Assembly: GCF_002224125.1 (NCBI RefSeq)
Contig: NZ_NCSM01000010.1
Span: 1-64,000 of the forward strand
Length of the DNA: 64,000 nt
Origin: Streptomyces sp. NBS 14/10
GTDB taxonomy: Bacteria > Actinomycetota > Actinomycetes > Streptomycetales > Streptomycetaceae
Direction: 5' to 3'
Shown here: positions 41,639-50,308 of the stretch, piece after piece
Numbering within the stretch: position 1 is the first letter of the stretch
Layout of the letters: the number at the start of each line of letters is the position of its first letter
Notes under the pieces: model-generated
What the model was told of the DNA's origin: nothing
The model's input: only the letters and a program-made list of their open reading frames with translations
Database searches by the model: none
Translations under genes and position numbers: made by a program

Positions 41639-42798
41639 CTACCGAGCGCCGTACCCAGGGAAGTGGCGTGACGCAGACGCGCAGGGAGTTGACGCGGGCA
41701 CAGAAGGGGGTTCTGACGGCCGCGTTCGTGCCGATGCTCGCCACGGGCGTTGTCGGCGGGATCGGCACGTACAGCAACATCGGTCTCGCCTATGGCACGG
41801 GGACCGCGCTCGGTGCTCTTGGTGCCGGTGAGGGCGCGACGGCGGTGCTCGCCCTGGTGCTGCTGGGGCTGACCATGCTGGGGCAGTCCTCGCCGCGCGT
41901 CGTACGGATCGGGCTGTGGGCGTTGCCCTCCGCCGCCGCCGTCATGGGTGCCATGGCCGCGCCGGACCCGGGGCGGACCGTGATCTACGCCTTGACCCCG
42001 ATGGGCATGTCCGTCTCGGCGGAGGGCATGGCGTTCCTCGCGCGCCGGATCGTCGTCCACACCGACGGCCGCGACGCGGAGAACGAGCGGCGCACTGCCG
42101 ACATCGTTCAGGCCCTCGCCTACCACCGCGCCCGCGCCGCACACCACCCGAGCGATCGGATCAAGTGGTGGTCGGAGCGCAAGTCATGGCGTCTGGCCCG
42201 CAAGGTCGGGGTCGGGGACGCGGCGCTTGGATCGAGGCTGCTGGATGTCCAGCGCGACCGAATCACGGACGGCGCGGATGCCGCGCTCGCCTCGATGTTC
42301 GGCGGCACCGGCCCCGTATCCACCCCGGTCGCGAATGCGGAGGAATCTACCGAGACAATGAGGAATCGGTCTACGGCTGACCTGCGGGAATCGACCCCGG
42401 CGCCGTCGGTCGTGCTCACCCGGTCTTCGGTGCCCGATCCGGTGGGGGTCGACTTCGTGAAGCCGACTCTTCCCCTCAAGCCGGTGCCCGTGATCGCCCC
42501 GGCGGCCGACCCGGTCAAGGCCGATCCTGCGCCGACCGGACGTCGGGCGGTGGCAGCCGCCTCCCCCCGATCCCGTCGGGCGACCGGCCGGGTTCCGGAG
42601 GTGGCACGGTCGCCCCGACCGAAGCGCACGACCGAACAGTTGCTCACTGAGGCCCGCACCGCTACGGCCGACTGGCCCGCCGACCGGATCACGGCGGAGG
42701 GCATCCGCCGCACGGTCCGCACCTCGCCGGCCAACGCGCGGATGCTGCGGGACACGATCCTCGCCGAACGCGCCAACGACGGCGGTAAGGCCGCGTGA
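41635..42798 (+). CDS. Conjugal-transfer membrane protein (387 aa)
   Basis: GTG 41635 overlaps the previous stop. About four membrane helices lie in residues 25-135 (FVPMLATGVVGGIGTYSNIGLAYG, ATAVLALVLLGLTMLG, IGLWALPSAAAVMGAMAA). A long cytosolic region follows with a Pro/Ala-rich linker and a C-terminal helical domain (TEQLLTEARTATADWPADRITAEGIRRTVRTSPANARMLRDTI) that looks like a winged-helix or DNA-binding tail. It resembles spread proteins of AICE operons. The exact role is unknown. Confidence 0.6.
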   Translation: MTTERRTQGSGVTQTRRELTRAQKGVLTAAFVPMLATGVVGGIGTYSNIGLAYGTGTALGALGAGEGATAVLALVLLGLTMLGQSSPRVVRIGLWALPSAAAVMGAMAAPDPGRTVIYALTPMGMSVSAEGMAFLARRIVVHTDGRDAENERRTADIVQALAYHRARAAHHPSDRIKWWSERKSWRLARKVGVGDAALGSRLLDVQRDRITDGADAALASMFGGTGPVSTPVANAEESTETMRNRSTADLRESTPAPSVVLTRSSVPDPVGVDFVKPTLPLKPVPVIAPAADPVKADPAPTGRRAVAAASPRSRRATGRVPEVARSPRPKRTTEQLLTEARTATADWPADRITAEGIRRTVRTSPANARMLRDTILAERANDGGKAA

Positions 42799-43178
42799 AG
42801 CGGCTGACCCTCGCCGACTGCTTCGACCCGACCGGGGAGCGCTTCGGCATCCCCACCTTCCCGTGGCGGTGCGCCCCGGACGACTTGGCCACCCGCCGCC
42901 AACTGCGCAGTCGGGGACTGCGGCCGGGTGGTCAGGATGTCGCGGCGCAGCTCCTGCGCCCGCGTCGTCGGCGGGAACCGCTGACCGCGTACCTGTACCG
43001 GGTCGACCTCGCCCGGCCGGTGCGTCCGATGACCCCGGCGCGGTGGCGTGCGCACGCAGCGATGATGCGCGCCCGCCGCCGCTGCCCCAAGTGCCGTCGG
43101 GACGCCGGATACGTCATCCCGCCCACGCTCGGAACCTGCGTGACCTGCGCCTATCCCGAGGAACAGCGCGCCGCCTGA
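42795..43178 (+). CDS. RRQRL-motif zinc-binding protein (127 aa)
   Basis: The start GTG 42795 overlaps the preceding stop. The product has a basic ATRRQLRSRGLRPGG motif and a Cys4-type zinc site (CPKCRRDAGYVIPPTLGTCVTCAY) at the C-terminus. This matches the RRQRL-motif family seen next to traB in AICEs. It may bind DNA at the transfer locus. Name recognition is by pattern. Confidence 0.65.
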   Translation: MKRLTLADCFDPTGERFGIPTFPWRCAPDDLATRRQLRSRGLRPGGQDVAAQLLRPRRRREPLTAYLYRVDLARPVRPMTPARWRAHAAMMRARRRCPKCRRDAGYVIPPTLGTCVTCAYPEEQRAA

Positions 43179-43262
43179 ACCACCCCGAATCCCGGGTCCG
43201 GCCGCCCGACCTTCCACAGCAAGCCGGCCGGACCCTTCGACTCCCGAAGGAGTAGGTACATC

Positions 43263-45488
43263 GTGACGGAAACCACCGCGTTCCCGCCCCCGAATGAGCC
43301 GGAGGACACCAACGAGCGGACGGCTGACGTGTTGCCGTTCCCGCTGAAGAAAGACACCACCCCTGCCGCTGCCCCCGCCGAGGGTCCGGTGAAGCCGGGG
43401 GAGTGGGAGGCCGAACTTCCCGACTCCGACGACCCGGAGGCCGAGGGGTTGGCCGAGGGTGAGCCGGTTGACCCGGCGCGTGAGGTCTACCCGCCGTCGG
43501 TGGCGGAGTGGATGGAGGCCAAGGACGAGGCGCGCTTGCCGGTGCTGCCGGATTGGGTGAAGCTGCCCGACCAGCGCACGGCCGTGCGCAAGTGGGCGGT
43601 GCGTCACTACTCGGCCGTGGTCGGCTACCACGCCGTGCGCCTGCCGTGCATCTACACCCCGAAGATCCTCATCTACTCGCCCCGCGGGGCGTGGCGCTGG
43701 TCGGCCGCGATCGGCCGGTGGGTCTTCGATGCCGAGGGCAAGCCTCTGCGGCACGCCGCTGTGGCGGCTGAGGATGCGGCGGAGTACCTGAAGCTGTCGC
43801 GGCAGCGCAACGACCGCGTGAGGCTGCGGGGCATCGTGGCCACGATCGCCGCCTTCATCGGGCTGGCCGCCGCGCTGACGCTGTATGTCATGGCGCCGTC
43901 GTGGCTGCTCCTGTTGTCCATCGCCGCTCTGACGACGACGCTGGGAGTGGTGGGGGCGCCGGCCGACCGGCCGCTGATCGACCTGGCCAAGGTGACGTTC
44001 CGCAAGCGGCGGCTGTCCTCGGACATCGTCATCCGGGCACACGAGGTTGCCGGGCTGACCAGCAAGGATCAGACGATCGCTTTCCCGCGCCCGATCGGCC
44101 GGGACGGCGATGGATGGCGGGTCGTGGTGGATCTGCCGTACGGCAAGACGTTCGAGGACGCGATGAAGGCGCATGCGCGTCTCGCGTCCGGTATGGACAT
44201 CGCCCCGACTCAGTTGTTCCTGGACAAGGATGAGACGAGCGGGCGGCGGGTGTCGTACTGGATCGCCGACCGTGACCCGCTCGCCGTGCCGTCGGGCAAG
44301 TCGCCGCTGCTGGGGGCGACGCGGGTGGACTTCTGGAAGCCGTTCCCGTGGGGCGTGGACGAACGCGGCAACCCGGTCATGGCCACGATGCTGTGGCTGT
44401 CGCTGCTGGTCGGCGCCGTACCGCGCCAGGGCAAGACGTTCTCCGCCCGCACGATCGCGCTCGCCGCCGCGCTGGACCCGTACGTCAGGCTGTACGTGTT
44501 CGACGGCAAGGCGTCCCCGGACTGGCGCACGTTCACCAAGGTCGCCCACCGCATCGGGTTCGGCATCGTGCCCAAGCACGGGTTCGACCCGGTTCAGCAC
44601 CTGCTGACGTCGCTGCGCGAGCTGAAGGCGGACGTCGAAGACCGGTACCACCGGCTGTCCGAACTGCCGCTGCACATCTGCCCCGAGGGCAAGCTCACCC
44701 CGGAAATCAGCCGGGACAAGAAGCTGAACATGCCCCTCACGCTGTTCGTGGTGGATGAGGTGCAGGAGTACCTGACCCACCCCGAGCACGGCAAGGAGAT
44801 CCTGTCTCTCCTGGTCTACCTCGCCCGGGTCGCCCCGGCCGTCGGTGTCTCGGTGATGACAGCGACGCAGAAGCCGGACGACAAGGCGTGCCCCTCGGAG
44901 CTGCGTGACCAGCACCAGGCCCGATTCGCCCTGCGCGTCGGCGCCTACCAGGTCTCGGACACCATCCTCGGTGCGGGCTCGTACTCGGAGGGCTTGGACG
45001 CGTCGAAGCTGCTGAAGTCGCACAAGGGCGTGGGGCTGCTCAAGGGCATGTCGGATGACTCCGGCATCGTCCGCACCTACCTGGCCGACGGGCGTGACGC
45101 GGAGCGCATCCTGACCCGCGCCGCCGCGCTGCGCGAGGCCGAGGGCACCCTGTCGGGCGACGCGGCCGGGGACGCCCCGGCCCCCGAGGTGTCCGCCACG
45201 ATCCTCGACGACGTGGCGGCCGTGCTCGGCAAGGGCGAGGCCAAGGTGTGGTCCGAGACCATCGTTGACCGCCTCGCCGACCTGCGCCCCGAGGTCTACC
45301 GCCCGTGGGCGGAGCTGGAGCCCAAGCCCAAGGCCGAAGCGCTCACCGCCGCGCTCAAGCCGTTCGGCATCGGGACGGTTCAGATCAGCCGCCGCATCGA
45401 CGGCGAGCAGGTCAACAAGCGCGGCATCAAGCGCGACGACATCGCCACCGCGATTACGGAGCGCAACAAGAAGAGGGACGCCGGATAG
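43263..45488 (+). CDS. traB: TraB-like FtsK/SpoIIIE conjugal DNA translocase
   Basis: GTG 43263 follows AAGGAG. The acidic N-terminus leads to two membrane helices (about 195-240, IVATIAAFIGLAAALTLYVM and LLLLSIAALTTTLGVVG). The ATPase has Walker A GAVPRQGKT at about residue 383 and Walker B LFVVDEVQ at about 493, then VMTATQKPDD. The C-terminal winged helix (VWSETIVDRLADLRPEVYRPW ... ISRRIDGEQVNKRGIKRDDI) would read 8-bp recognition sequences at the transfer locus. It moves double-stranded DNA into the recipient. At 741 aa it is longer than the AICE-1 TraB. Confidence 0.9.
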   Translation: MTETTAFPPPNEPEDTNERTADVLPFPLKKDTTPAAAPAEGPVKPGEWEAELPDSDDPEAEGLAEGEPVDPAREVYPPSVAEWMEAKDEARLPVLPDWVKLPDQRTAVRKWAVRHYSAVVGYHAVRLPCIYTPKILIYSPRGAWRWSAAIGRWVFDAEGKPLRHAAVAAEDAAEYLKLSRQRNDRVRLRGIVATIAAFIGLAAALTLYVMAPSWLLLLSIAALTTTLGVVGAPADRPLIDLAKVTFRKRRLSSDIVIRAHEVAGLTSKDQTIAFPRPIGRDGDGWRVVVDLPYGKTFEDAMKAHARLASGMDIAPTQLFLDKDETSGRRVSYWIADRDPLAVPSGKSPLLGATRVDFWKPFPWGVDERGNPVMATMLWLSLLVGAVPRQGKTFSARTIALAAALDPYVRLYVFDGKASPDWRTFTKVAHRIGFGIVPKHGFDPVQHLLTSLRELKADVEDRYHRLSELPLHICPEGKLTPEISRDKKLNMPLTLFVVDEVQEYLTHPEHGKEILSLLVYLARVAPAVGVSVMTATQKPDDKACPSELRDQHQARFALRVGAYQVSDTILGAGSYSEGLDASKLLKSHKGVGLLKGMSDDSGIVRTYLADGRDAERILTRAAALREAEGTLSGDAAGDAPAPEVSATILDDVAAVLGKGEAKVWSETIVDRLADLRPEVYRPWAELEPKPKAEALTAALKPFGIGTVQISRRIDGEQVNKRGIKRDDIATAITERNKKRDAG

Positions 45489-45499
45489 GCCCTCACGAG

Positions 45500-45589
45500 C
45501 CGCTACCGGTAGCGGCAGGAGTCGCTACCGGTAGCAACCCCGCTAGCGACCTATACCGCTCCTGATCTGGCCGCTAGCGTCTAGCGGCC
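45500..45589. promoter_or_regulatory. Cluster of palindromes downstream of traB
   Basis: CCGCTACCGGTAGCGG (45500-45515) and GCTACCGGTAGC (45524-45535) share a CTACCGGTAG core with centres 22 bases apart, about two helical turns. GGCCGCTAG-CGT-CTAGCGGCC (45569-45589) follows. The DNA between traB and the next gene is otherwise unusually AT-rich for the window. Candidate roles are a TraB recognition locus, an operator or a terminator. Confidence 0.55.
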
Positions 45590-45630
45590 CACCTGCGGAA
45601 ACCCTTCAAACCACCTCCTGAGAGGCCCTG

Positions 45631-45882
45631 ATGAGCCTTCCCGCCCTCGATACCGCCTTCCTTCTCGTGGTCACGCTCGGTTACAGCATCAAGTGCTGGC
45701 TGAGCCCGTTCGGCAACTGCCGCAAGTGCGACGGCATGGGCCACGACCTCAAGACCGACCGCAAGGGACGCCTCAAGCGCGGCAAGGACTGCCGCCGCTG
45801 CCAGGCCACCGGCAAGCGCATACGCGTCGGCCGCTGGATCTACAACCGCGCCACGCGCACCTACCGCGCCGGCACCCGCTGA
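45631..45882 (+). CDS. Small membrane-anchored zinc-finger-like protein (83 aa)
   Basis: An N-terminal hydrophobic helix (LDTAFLLVVTLGYSIKCWL) precedes a DnaJ-like Cys pattern (CRKCDGMGHD ... CRRCQATGKRIRVG) that could bind zinc. The basic C-terminus suggests contact with nucleic acid. It follows the palindrome cluster after traB. No named family is recognised. Confidence 0.6.
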   Translation: MSLPALDTAFLLVVTLGYSIKCWLSPFGNCRKCDGMGHDLKTDRKGRLKRGKDCRRCQATGKRIRVGRWIYNRATRTYRAGTR

Positions 45883-45899
45883 CCACCCCGGGAGAACCC

Positions 45900-46094
45900 G
45901 TGATCATCACCATCCCCCTCGTACTGCTGCTCGCCGGCGGCCTCGCCCTGCTCCTGCGCTTCAAGGCCCTCGGTGCCGGTGCGGCCGTAGTCGCCGCGCT
46001 CTTCGGCTTCTACCTCGCCGACACCGACGCCAGCGACACCGTCAACCAACTCGTCACCGCCGTCACCAGCGCACTCGCCGGAAACGACCAGTAG
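45900..46094 (+). CDS. Small membrane protein (64 aa)
   Basis: GTG 45900 lies after GGGAGAA. The product is almost all hydrophobic helix (IITIPLVLLLAGGLALLL, GAGAAVVAALFGFYLA) with a short polar tail. It is typical of small spread-operon membrane proteins. Family unknown. Confidence 0.6.
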   Translation: MIITIPLVLLLAGGLALLLRFKALGAGAAVVAALFGFYLADTDASDTVNQLVTAVTSALAGNDQ

Positions 46095-46108
46095 AAGGGA
46101 GACCGGAC

Positions 46109-46582
46109 GTGCACGAACCCACCACACCCCACCACTGGCCCGCCCCGGCCGGGCACGACGCGGCGGCAATGGAACTCCACCACCCCACGCCCGTCATGCC
46201 CGCGCACACGGCACCGCTCGTGCCCATGCAGCCGGGCGCCATACCGGCGGTGGCGAGCGTCGTCATGCCCGACGGCCGAGTCATCACCGGCTACGCCATC
46301 GAGCCCGCCAAGCCCGCCCCGGTCGCGGCCAAGCCGGCCGTCTCGCGGACGGCGGTGAACGTCGCGCTCGGCGGCATGGGGTTCCTCGCCGTGTGCGGCG
46401 GGCTCGTGCTGCTCACCACGTTCATCGCGGCCCTCGCCGCGCTCATCCACCAACTCATCATCCTCGCCGCCGTCATCTTCGGCGGCTGGATCGCCATCCA
46501 GGTCTTCGGCCACCGCTCCGGCGGCGGCACGACGGTCAACATCCGCAAGGCCGTCATCAAGCGCAACCACTTCCACACCTAG
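46109..46582 (+). CDS. DUF6251-like membrane protein (157 aa)
   Basis: GTG 46109 has AAGGGAG upstream. A His/Pro-rich N-terminus and PDGRVITGYAIEPAKP precede two membrane helices (VALGGMGFLAVCGGLVLLTTFIAALAALI and LIILAAVIFGGWIAIQVFG) and a basic tail. It resembles the DUF6251-type proteins of AICE operons, judged from memory. A role in DNA spreading is inferred from position. Confidence 0.6.
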   Translation: MHEPTTPHHWPAPAGHDAAAMELHHPTPVMPAHTAPLVPMQPGAIPAVASVVMPDGRVITGYAIEPAKPAPVAAKPAVSRTAVNVALGGMGFLAVCGGLVLLTTFIAALAALIHQLIILAAVIFGGWIAIQVFGHRSGGGTTVNIRKAVIKRNHFHT

Positions 46583-46594
46583 CCGGGAGATCTC

Positions 46595-46876
46595 ATGGCA
46601 ACGCGTCTGGTCACCTGCTACATCGCCGTGTGCGACCTGTGCGGCGCCACCACCGACGCCGACGGCTTCACCCCTCACCTCGACAGCCCGGAAGAGGCCG
46701 TCCGGTACATCACCGAAACCGCCTTCGGCGACGACGCATGGACCCTCACCCCGGACGGCCGACTCGTCTGCGACACCGTCACCGACACGGCCCACGAAAC
46801 CGTCCACGAGCAGGCCGGCAAGCGCATCCCCACCCCGGGCCCGGACGCCATGTGCGTCACCTTCCCCACCACCTGA
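46595..46876 (+). CDS. Hypothetical protein with CxxC motif (93 aa)
   Basis: ATG 46595 follows CGGGAGA. The product has CDLCGATTDADG near its N-terminus and one further Cys, and is otherwise acidic. No family is recognised. It sits in a compact series of small operon genes. Confidence 0.55.
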   Translation: MATRLVTCYIAVCDLCGATTDADGFTPHLDSPEEAVRYITETAFGDDAWTLTPDGRLVCDTVTDTAHETVHEQAGKRIPTPGPDAMCVTFPTT

Positions 46877-46901
46877 ACCGCTACCCGAGAGGAGCCCCGG
46901 C

Positions 46902-47159
46902 ATGAAGACCCCACGCCCCCGGCTGCGTATCCGTCGCACCACCTGGCCCCGCCACGCGCTCATCCTCGCCGAAACCCCCCGGCCCGACTGCCCCCGCTGC
47001 GAAGGCGACGGCGGCACGGCACACGACTACGGCGACTACGAAACCGGCGAATACGCGGGCACCGACTGGGATCCCTGCATCTGCTGGAACGAAAACCACC
47101 GCTGGACCCTGCTCCCCCTCCCGCGCCTCCCCCGCTACAGCAACGAGCCCCCGTTCTAG
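46902..47159 (+). CDS. Hypothetical zinc-ribbon-like protein (85 aa)
   Basis: ATG 46902 follows GAGAGGAG. A basic N-terminus precedes CPRCEGDGG ... CIC, a possible metal site split by acidic residues. The function is not recognised. It is the last small gene before the prim-pol gene. Confidence 0.55.
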   Translation: MKTPRPRLRIRRTTWPRHALILAETPRPDCPRCEGDGGTAHDYGDYETGEYAGTDWDPCICWNENHRWTLLPLPRLPRYSNEPPF

Positions 47160-47242
47160 ACACGGCTGGGGCGGCCGTCTCTCGCCAAAGTCACGGCCGC
47201 CCCGGTCTCCCAGCACCGTCAAGAGAACTGGAGACATCCAGC

Positions 47243-48127
47243 ATGACACCTGAATGCAAGACCCCGCCCACGCGCGCCACGACTCCAGCCAGGGACCACC
47301 TACGAACCGCGCTGGAACTGGCCGCGTCCGGTGTACCGCCGCTTCCCCTGCGGGCCGGAAAGGTCCCATTCGGGAACTGCCGCCGCTGCGCGGACAACGC
47401 GTGCGGCGGTCGGCCGAACATGAAGAGCCCCGGGCCGTGCAACTGCCCGCGTCCCTGCCATGCGTGGGCTGCCGCGACCACCGACCTGGACGTCATCAAC
47501 TCCCATATCTGGCGCCGGGCGTGGCTTCGCGCAAGCGCGGTCGCCTATCACCCGGGCGGGGCGGGGCTGACGGTCGTGGACCTGGACAACGCCGAAGCGA
47601 TCGTGTGGGCACGCAAGAACCTGCCGACCACGCAGACCGTGCCCACCACCCGGGGTGAGCACTGGCTCTACCTCGGTCGGATGCAGTCCGCGAACGCGGT
47701 CCGGCCCGGCGTGGACATCAAGTCCACCATGGCCTACGCACGCTGGCTCGGGTTCGGCACCGGCACCATGACCGCGCTGCCGGATGCCGTGCGCGCGCTG
47801 GCCGTGAGCAAGCCCTCCCCGGCCCGGCCCGCACCGCAGGCCATCACCGTGCCCGCACGGGCCGGAGAAGGGGCGTGCCCTCACCGCACGCCCACCTATC
47901 TGGACCGTGGCATCGCCATGGCCGAGCAACGCATCACCGAGGCCACCAGCGGCGTGCACAGCACCGTCTACCGCACCTTCCTGGCTGTGCTCTCCACACA
48001 TGGCCGGTGCGGCTGCCTCACCGAGGACCACATCGCGCGGCTGTTCACCGCCGCGCAGACCAAGGGCGAATCCCCCCGGCACTGCACCGACGCATGGACC
48101 AACGCCCGCGCCAAGTTGGGACTGTGA
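47243..48127 (+). CDS. Bifunctional DNA primase/polymerase (prim-pol)
   Basis: ATG 47243 has AACTGGAG upstream. The prim-pol pattern is visible (LELAASGVPPLPLRAGKVPF, an inserted Cys-rich loop CRRCADNACGG ... CNCPRPCHAW, then GLTVVDLDN with catalytic acidic residues, and HWLYLG). The C-terminal 80 residues form a helical domain. It works with the next gene as the AICE replication initiator pair. Confidence 0.85.
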   Translation: MTPECKTPPTRATTPARDHLRTALELAASGVPPLPLRAGKVPFGNCRRCADNACGGRPNMKSPGPCNCPRPCHAWAAATTDLDVINSHIWRRAWLRASAVAYHPGGAGLTVVDLDNAEAIVWARKNLPTTQTVPTTRGEHWLYLGRMQSANAVRPGVDIKSTMAYARWLGFGTGTMTALPDAVRALAVSKPSPARPAPQAITVPARAGEGACPHRTPTYLDRGIAMAEQRITEATSGVHSTVYRTFLAVLSTHGRCGCLTEDHIARLFTAAQTKGESPRHCTDAWTNARAKLGL

Positions 48128-48129
48128 CC

Positions 48130-49605
48130 ATGTCCGACGACGAGAAGAACCCCGCCCGCGAGGTCATCACCAACTACGCACAGGCGCACTTCCGGTACTT
48201 CCGCACCGCCGACGGCACCGTGTACGCGCAGAGGAACAGCCACCCCGTGGCTCGGCCGATCCGCTCACAGGGCACCACGGGCAGCCACCGGCAGGAACTC
48301 ATGGTGGGTCTCTTCCGCGACGGGGTGGGTGTGTTCAACGGCACCGCCATGAAGGAGGCGCTGGACCTGATCGAGGCGCTCGCGCTGACGGAGGCCGTGC
48401 AGCCCGTGCACATCCGCGTCGCCCCCGGATTCGACGGGGCGACGTGGCTGGACCTCGGGCGCAGCGACGGGCAGTCCGTGCGCATCCACCCCACCGGATG
48501 GGACATCCGCACCCCGGACCCGCAGGAAGTCTGCTGGCGGCGTACCCAGCTCACGGGGGAACTGCCTCTGCCGGCGAAGGACACCAACGGCAAGGGCATC
48601 GATCTGCTGATGCGACTGTGCAACTTCGCCAACGCGGAGACCGAGTGCCTGGCCATCGCGTGGCTCATCGGCTGCCTGGGTCCGACCGTGCCCGTCCCGG
48701 CCCCGTTCCTCACCGGCCCGCAAGGCGCGGGCAAGTCCACCGGTGGGCGGATGCTCGTGCGGATCATCGAGGGCATGACCGGGGACCTGCGCCGGGCGCC
48801 GAAGGATGAGGAGAACCTGATCACGGCGGTGGCAGCCGGTTGGGTCACTGCCCTGGACAACCTCTCCCACATGACCCCGGAGCTGTCCGATGCGATGTGC
48901 TGCATCGTCACCGGAGCCGAGAACGTCAAGCGCGCCCTGTTCACCGACGGGGACGTCTTCCGCATCGGCTACCGCCGCCCCCTTCTCCTGACAGGCATCG
49001 ACGTGGGCGTGATCCGGCCCGACCTCGCCGAACGGCTGTTGCCCCTGCGTCTGGAACGCCCCCGCGTCCGGCGCACCGAAGCAGAACTGTGGTCCGACTT
49101 CGCAGAGGTCTTGCCCGTCATCCTCGGCTCTCTCCTCGACCTCACCGTGCAGGTGCGCGCGGCTGAGGCAGACATCCCGACCGACCTGCGCATGGCCGAC
49201 TTCGCGCACCTGTGCGCGCAGCTCGACGCGGCCACCGGTCTGGGAGCGCTCGCCGCCTACCGGGCAAGCCTGGACGACCTCAACGACGACGTCATCGAGG
49301 GCGATCTCCTCGCGCAGACCGTGCTCAAGCACGCCGCCGGCATCGACCCGGGCACCGAGCAGCGGATGACGTCCGCCGAATGGCTGCACTGCCTCACGGG
49401 CCTCTACAGCGGTGAGGAGTGCCGTCCCCTTCCCAAAGGGTGGCCGACTACCGGCAAGGTGCTCTCAGACCGCCTCAAGCGGCTTCAGCCCACCCTCGCG
49501 GCCCGGGGCGTCCTCATCGACTGGGGACGCACCAAGACATCCCGCTACATCGAGATCGCACGGCCATCCGCGCCGCCCCCGCCCGAGCAGGAAGCGGCCT
49601 TCTGA
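48130..49605 (+). CDS. Replication ATPase/helicase partner of prim-pol
   Basis: ATG 48130 starts two bases after the prim-pol stop. The 491-residue protein has Walker A GPQGAGKST at about 195 and the pattern of phage-type replicative ATPases (TALDNLSHMTPELSDAMCCIVTG, FRIGYRRPLLLTGID). The C-terminus carries a winged-helix-like part. The TGCGTCACC iteron array lies 170 bases downstream, so this protein or prim-pol probably binds it and opens the origin. Confidence 0.8.
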   Translation: MSDDEKNPAREVITNYAQAHFRYFRTADGTVYAQRNSHPVARPIRSQGTTGSHRQELMVGLFRDGVGVFNGTAMKEALDLIEALALTEAVQPVHIRVAPGFDGATWLDLGRSDGQSVRIHPTGWDIRTPDPQEVCWRRTQLTGELPLPAKDTNGKGIDLLMRLCNFANAETECLAIAWLIGCLGPTVPVPAPFLTGPQGAGKSTGGRMLVRIIEGMTGDLRRAPKDEENLITAVAAGWVTALDNLSHMTPELSDAMCCIVTGAENVKRALFTDGDVFRIGYRRPLLLTGIDVGVIRPDLAERLLPLRLERPRVRRTEAELWSDFAEVLPVILGSLLDLTVQVRAAEADIPTDLRMADFAHLCAQLDAATGLGALAAYRASLDDLNDDVIEGDLLAQTVLKHAAGIDPGTEQRMTSAEWLHCLTGLYSGEECRPLPKGWPTTGKVLSDRLKRLQPTLAARGVLIDWGRTKTSRYIEIARPSAPPPPEQEAAF

Positions 49606-49778
49606 CCGCGCGCACCATGACGCACAAGCAAGAGGAGCACCCGCGCACGCGTGCTCCTCTTGCTGTTCGGCGGCGGCGCCGCCCTGCGATGGTCGCGCCG
49701 CGAAGCGGCTCCTTCTTCACGCTCTGAGCCGCACAACAACAGACACCACCCCCTCCCTTGTCCGAAGTAAGAGGACGC

Positions 49779-49988
49779 TGCGTCACCTGCGTCACCCACA
49801 CCCCGTAGACGGCACGTGACCTGCCGAAACAGCGGTGACGCAGACGGCCGATTCTTGCGTCACCCCGCGTCACCCGCGTCACCCGGTGACGAAGACCTGC
49901 GTCACCGGGTGACGCACCCCCACTCCTCTGCGTCACCCTAAACCCGCAGGTCAGAGCCGCGAATGACGCAGATGACGCGGGTGACGCA
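49779..49988. repeat. Iteron array: candidate replication origin of AICE-2
   Basis: Eight exact copies of TGCGTCACC or its complement occur at 49779, 49788, 49834(-), 49856, 49898, 49908(-), 49929 and 49980(-). Close variants (CGCGTCACC at 49866 and 49875, ATGACGCA at about 49963) lie between them, all within 210 bases. Repeated 9-mers beside replication genes are the hallmark of an iteron-controlled origin. Confidence 0.85.
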
Positions 49989-50055
49989 GAAATCCGAACC
50001 TCGGACACACGCGGGTCCCAGAAGTCCCCGCCATCAGAGCGAAGGAGTCGAACGC

Positions 50056-50244
50056 GTGGCACGCGACGAGAAGATCAAGCTCCCCGACGTCCTCAAAGAG
50101 ATCAAGATGAGCCGCGCCGCCTTCTACCGCATGCGCGCACGCGGCCAGGCACCACGTATCCAGAAACTCCCCAACGGCCAACTCCGCGTCAGCCGCGCCG
50201 ACCTCGATGCCTGGTGGGCGTCCTGCGAGCAGCGTGCCGCGTAA
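50056..50244 (+). CDS. xis: Excisionase of AICE-2
   Basis: GTG 50056 has AAGGAG at eight bases. The 62-residue winged HTH (VLKEIKMSRAAFYRMRARGQAPRIQKLPNGQLRVSRADLDAWWA) is the usual Xis type. It lies between the iteron array and int, separated from int by a strong terminator. Confidence 0.85.
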   Translation: MARDEKIKLPDVLKEIKMSRAAFYRMRARGQAPRIQKLPNGQLRVSRADLDAWWASCEQRAA

Positions 50245-50261
50245 GTTCGATCGCTTCAACA

Positions 50262-50296
50262 GGGGCCCGCATTCATCGCGGGCCCCTTTTTCTTTT
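50262..50296 (+). terminator. Intrinsic terminator between xis and int
   Basis: GGGGCCCGC (50262-50270) pairs with GCGGGCCCC (50278-50286) around seven bases and is followed by TTTTTCTTTT. A T-run of this quality is rare in this DNA, so termination should be efficient. Confidence 0.88.
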
Positions 50297-50308
50297 ACCT
50301 GGAGAGAC

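Noticed and set aside
42120..45023. Minus-strand open frame of 967 codons across traB of AICE-2
   Set aside because: It is antisense to well-supported transfer genes and has an Arg/Gly/Gln-rich product; a GC-codon shadow.
49741..49990. CRISPR array
   Set aside because: The TGCGTCACC repeats are only nine bases, occur in both orientations and are irregularly spaced with no spacer units, so they are iterons.
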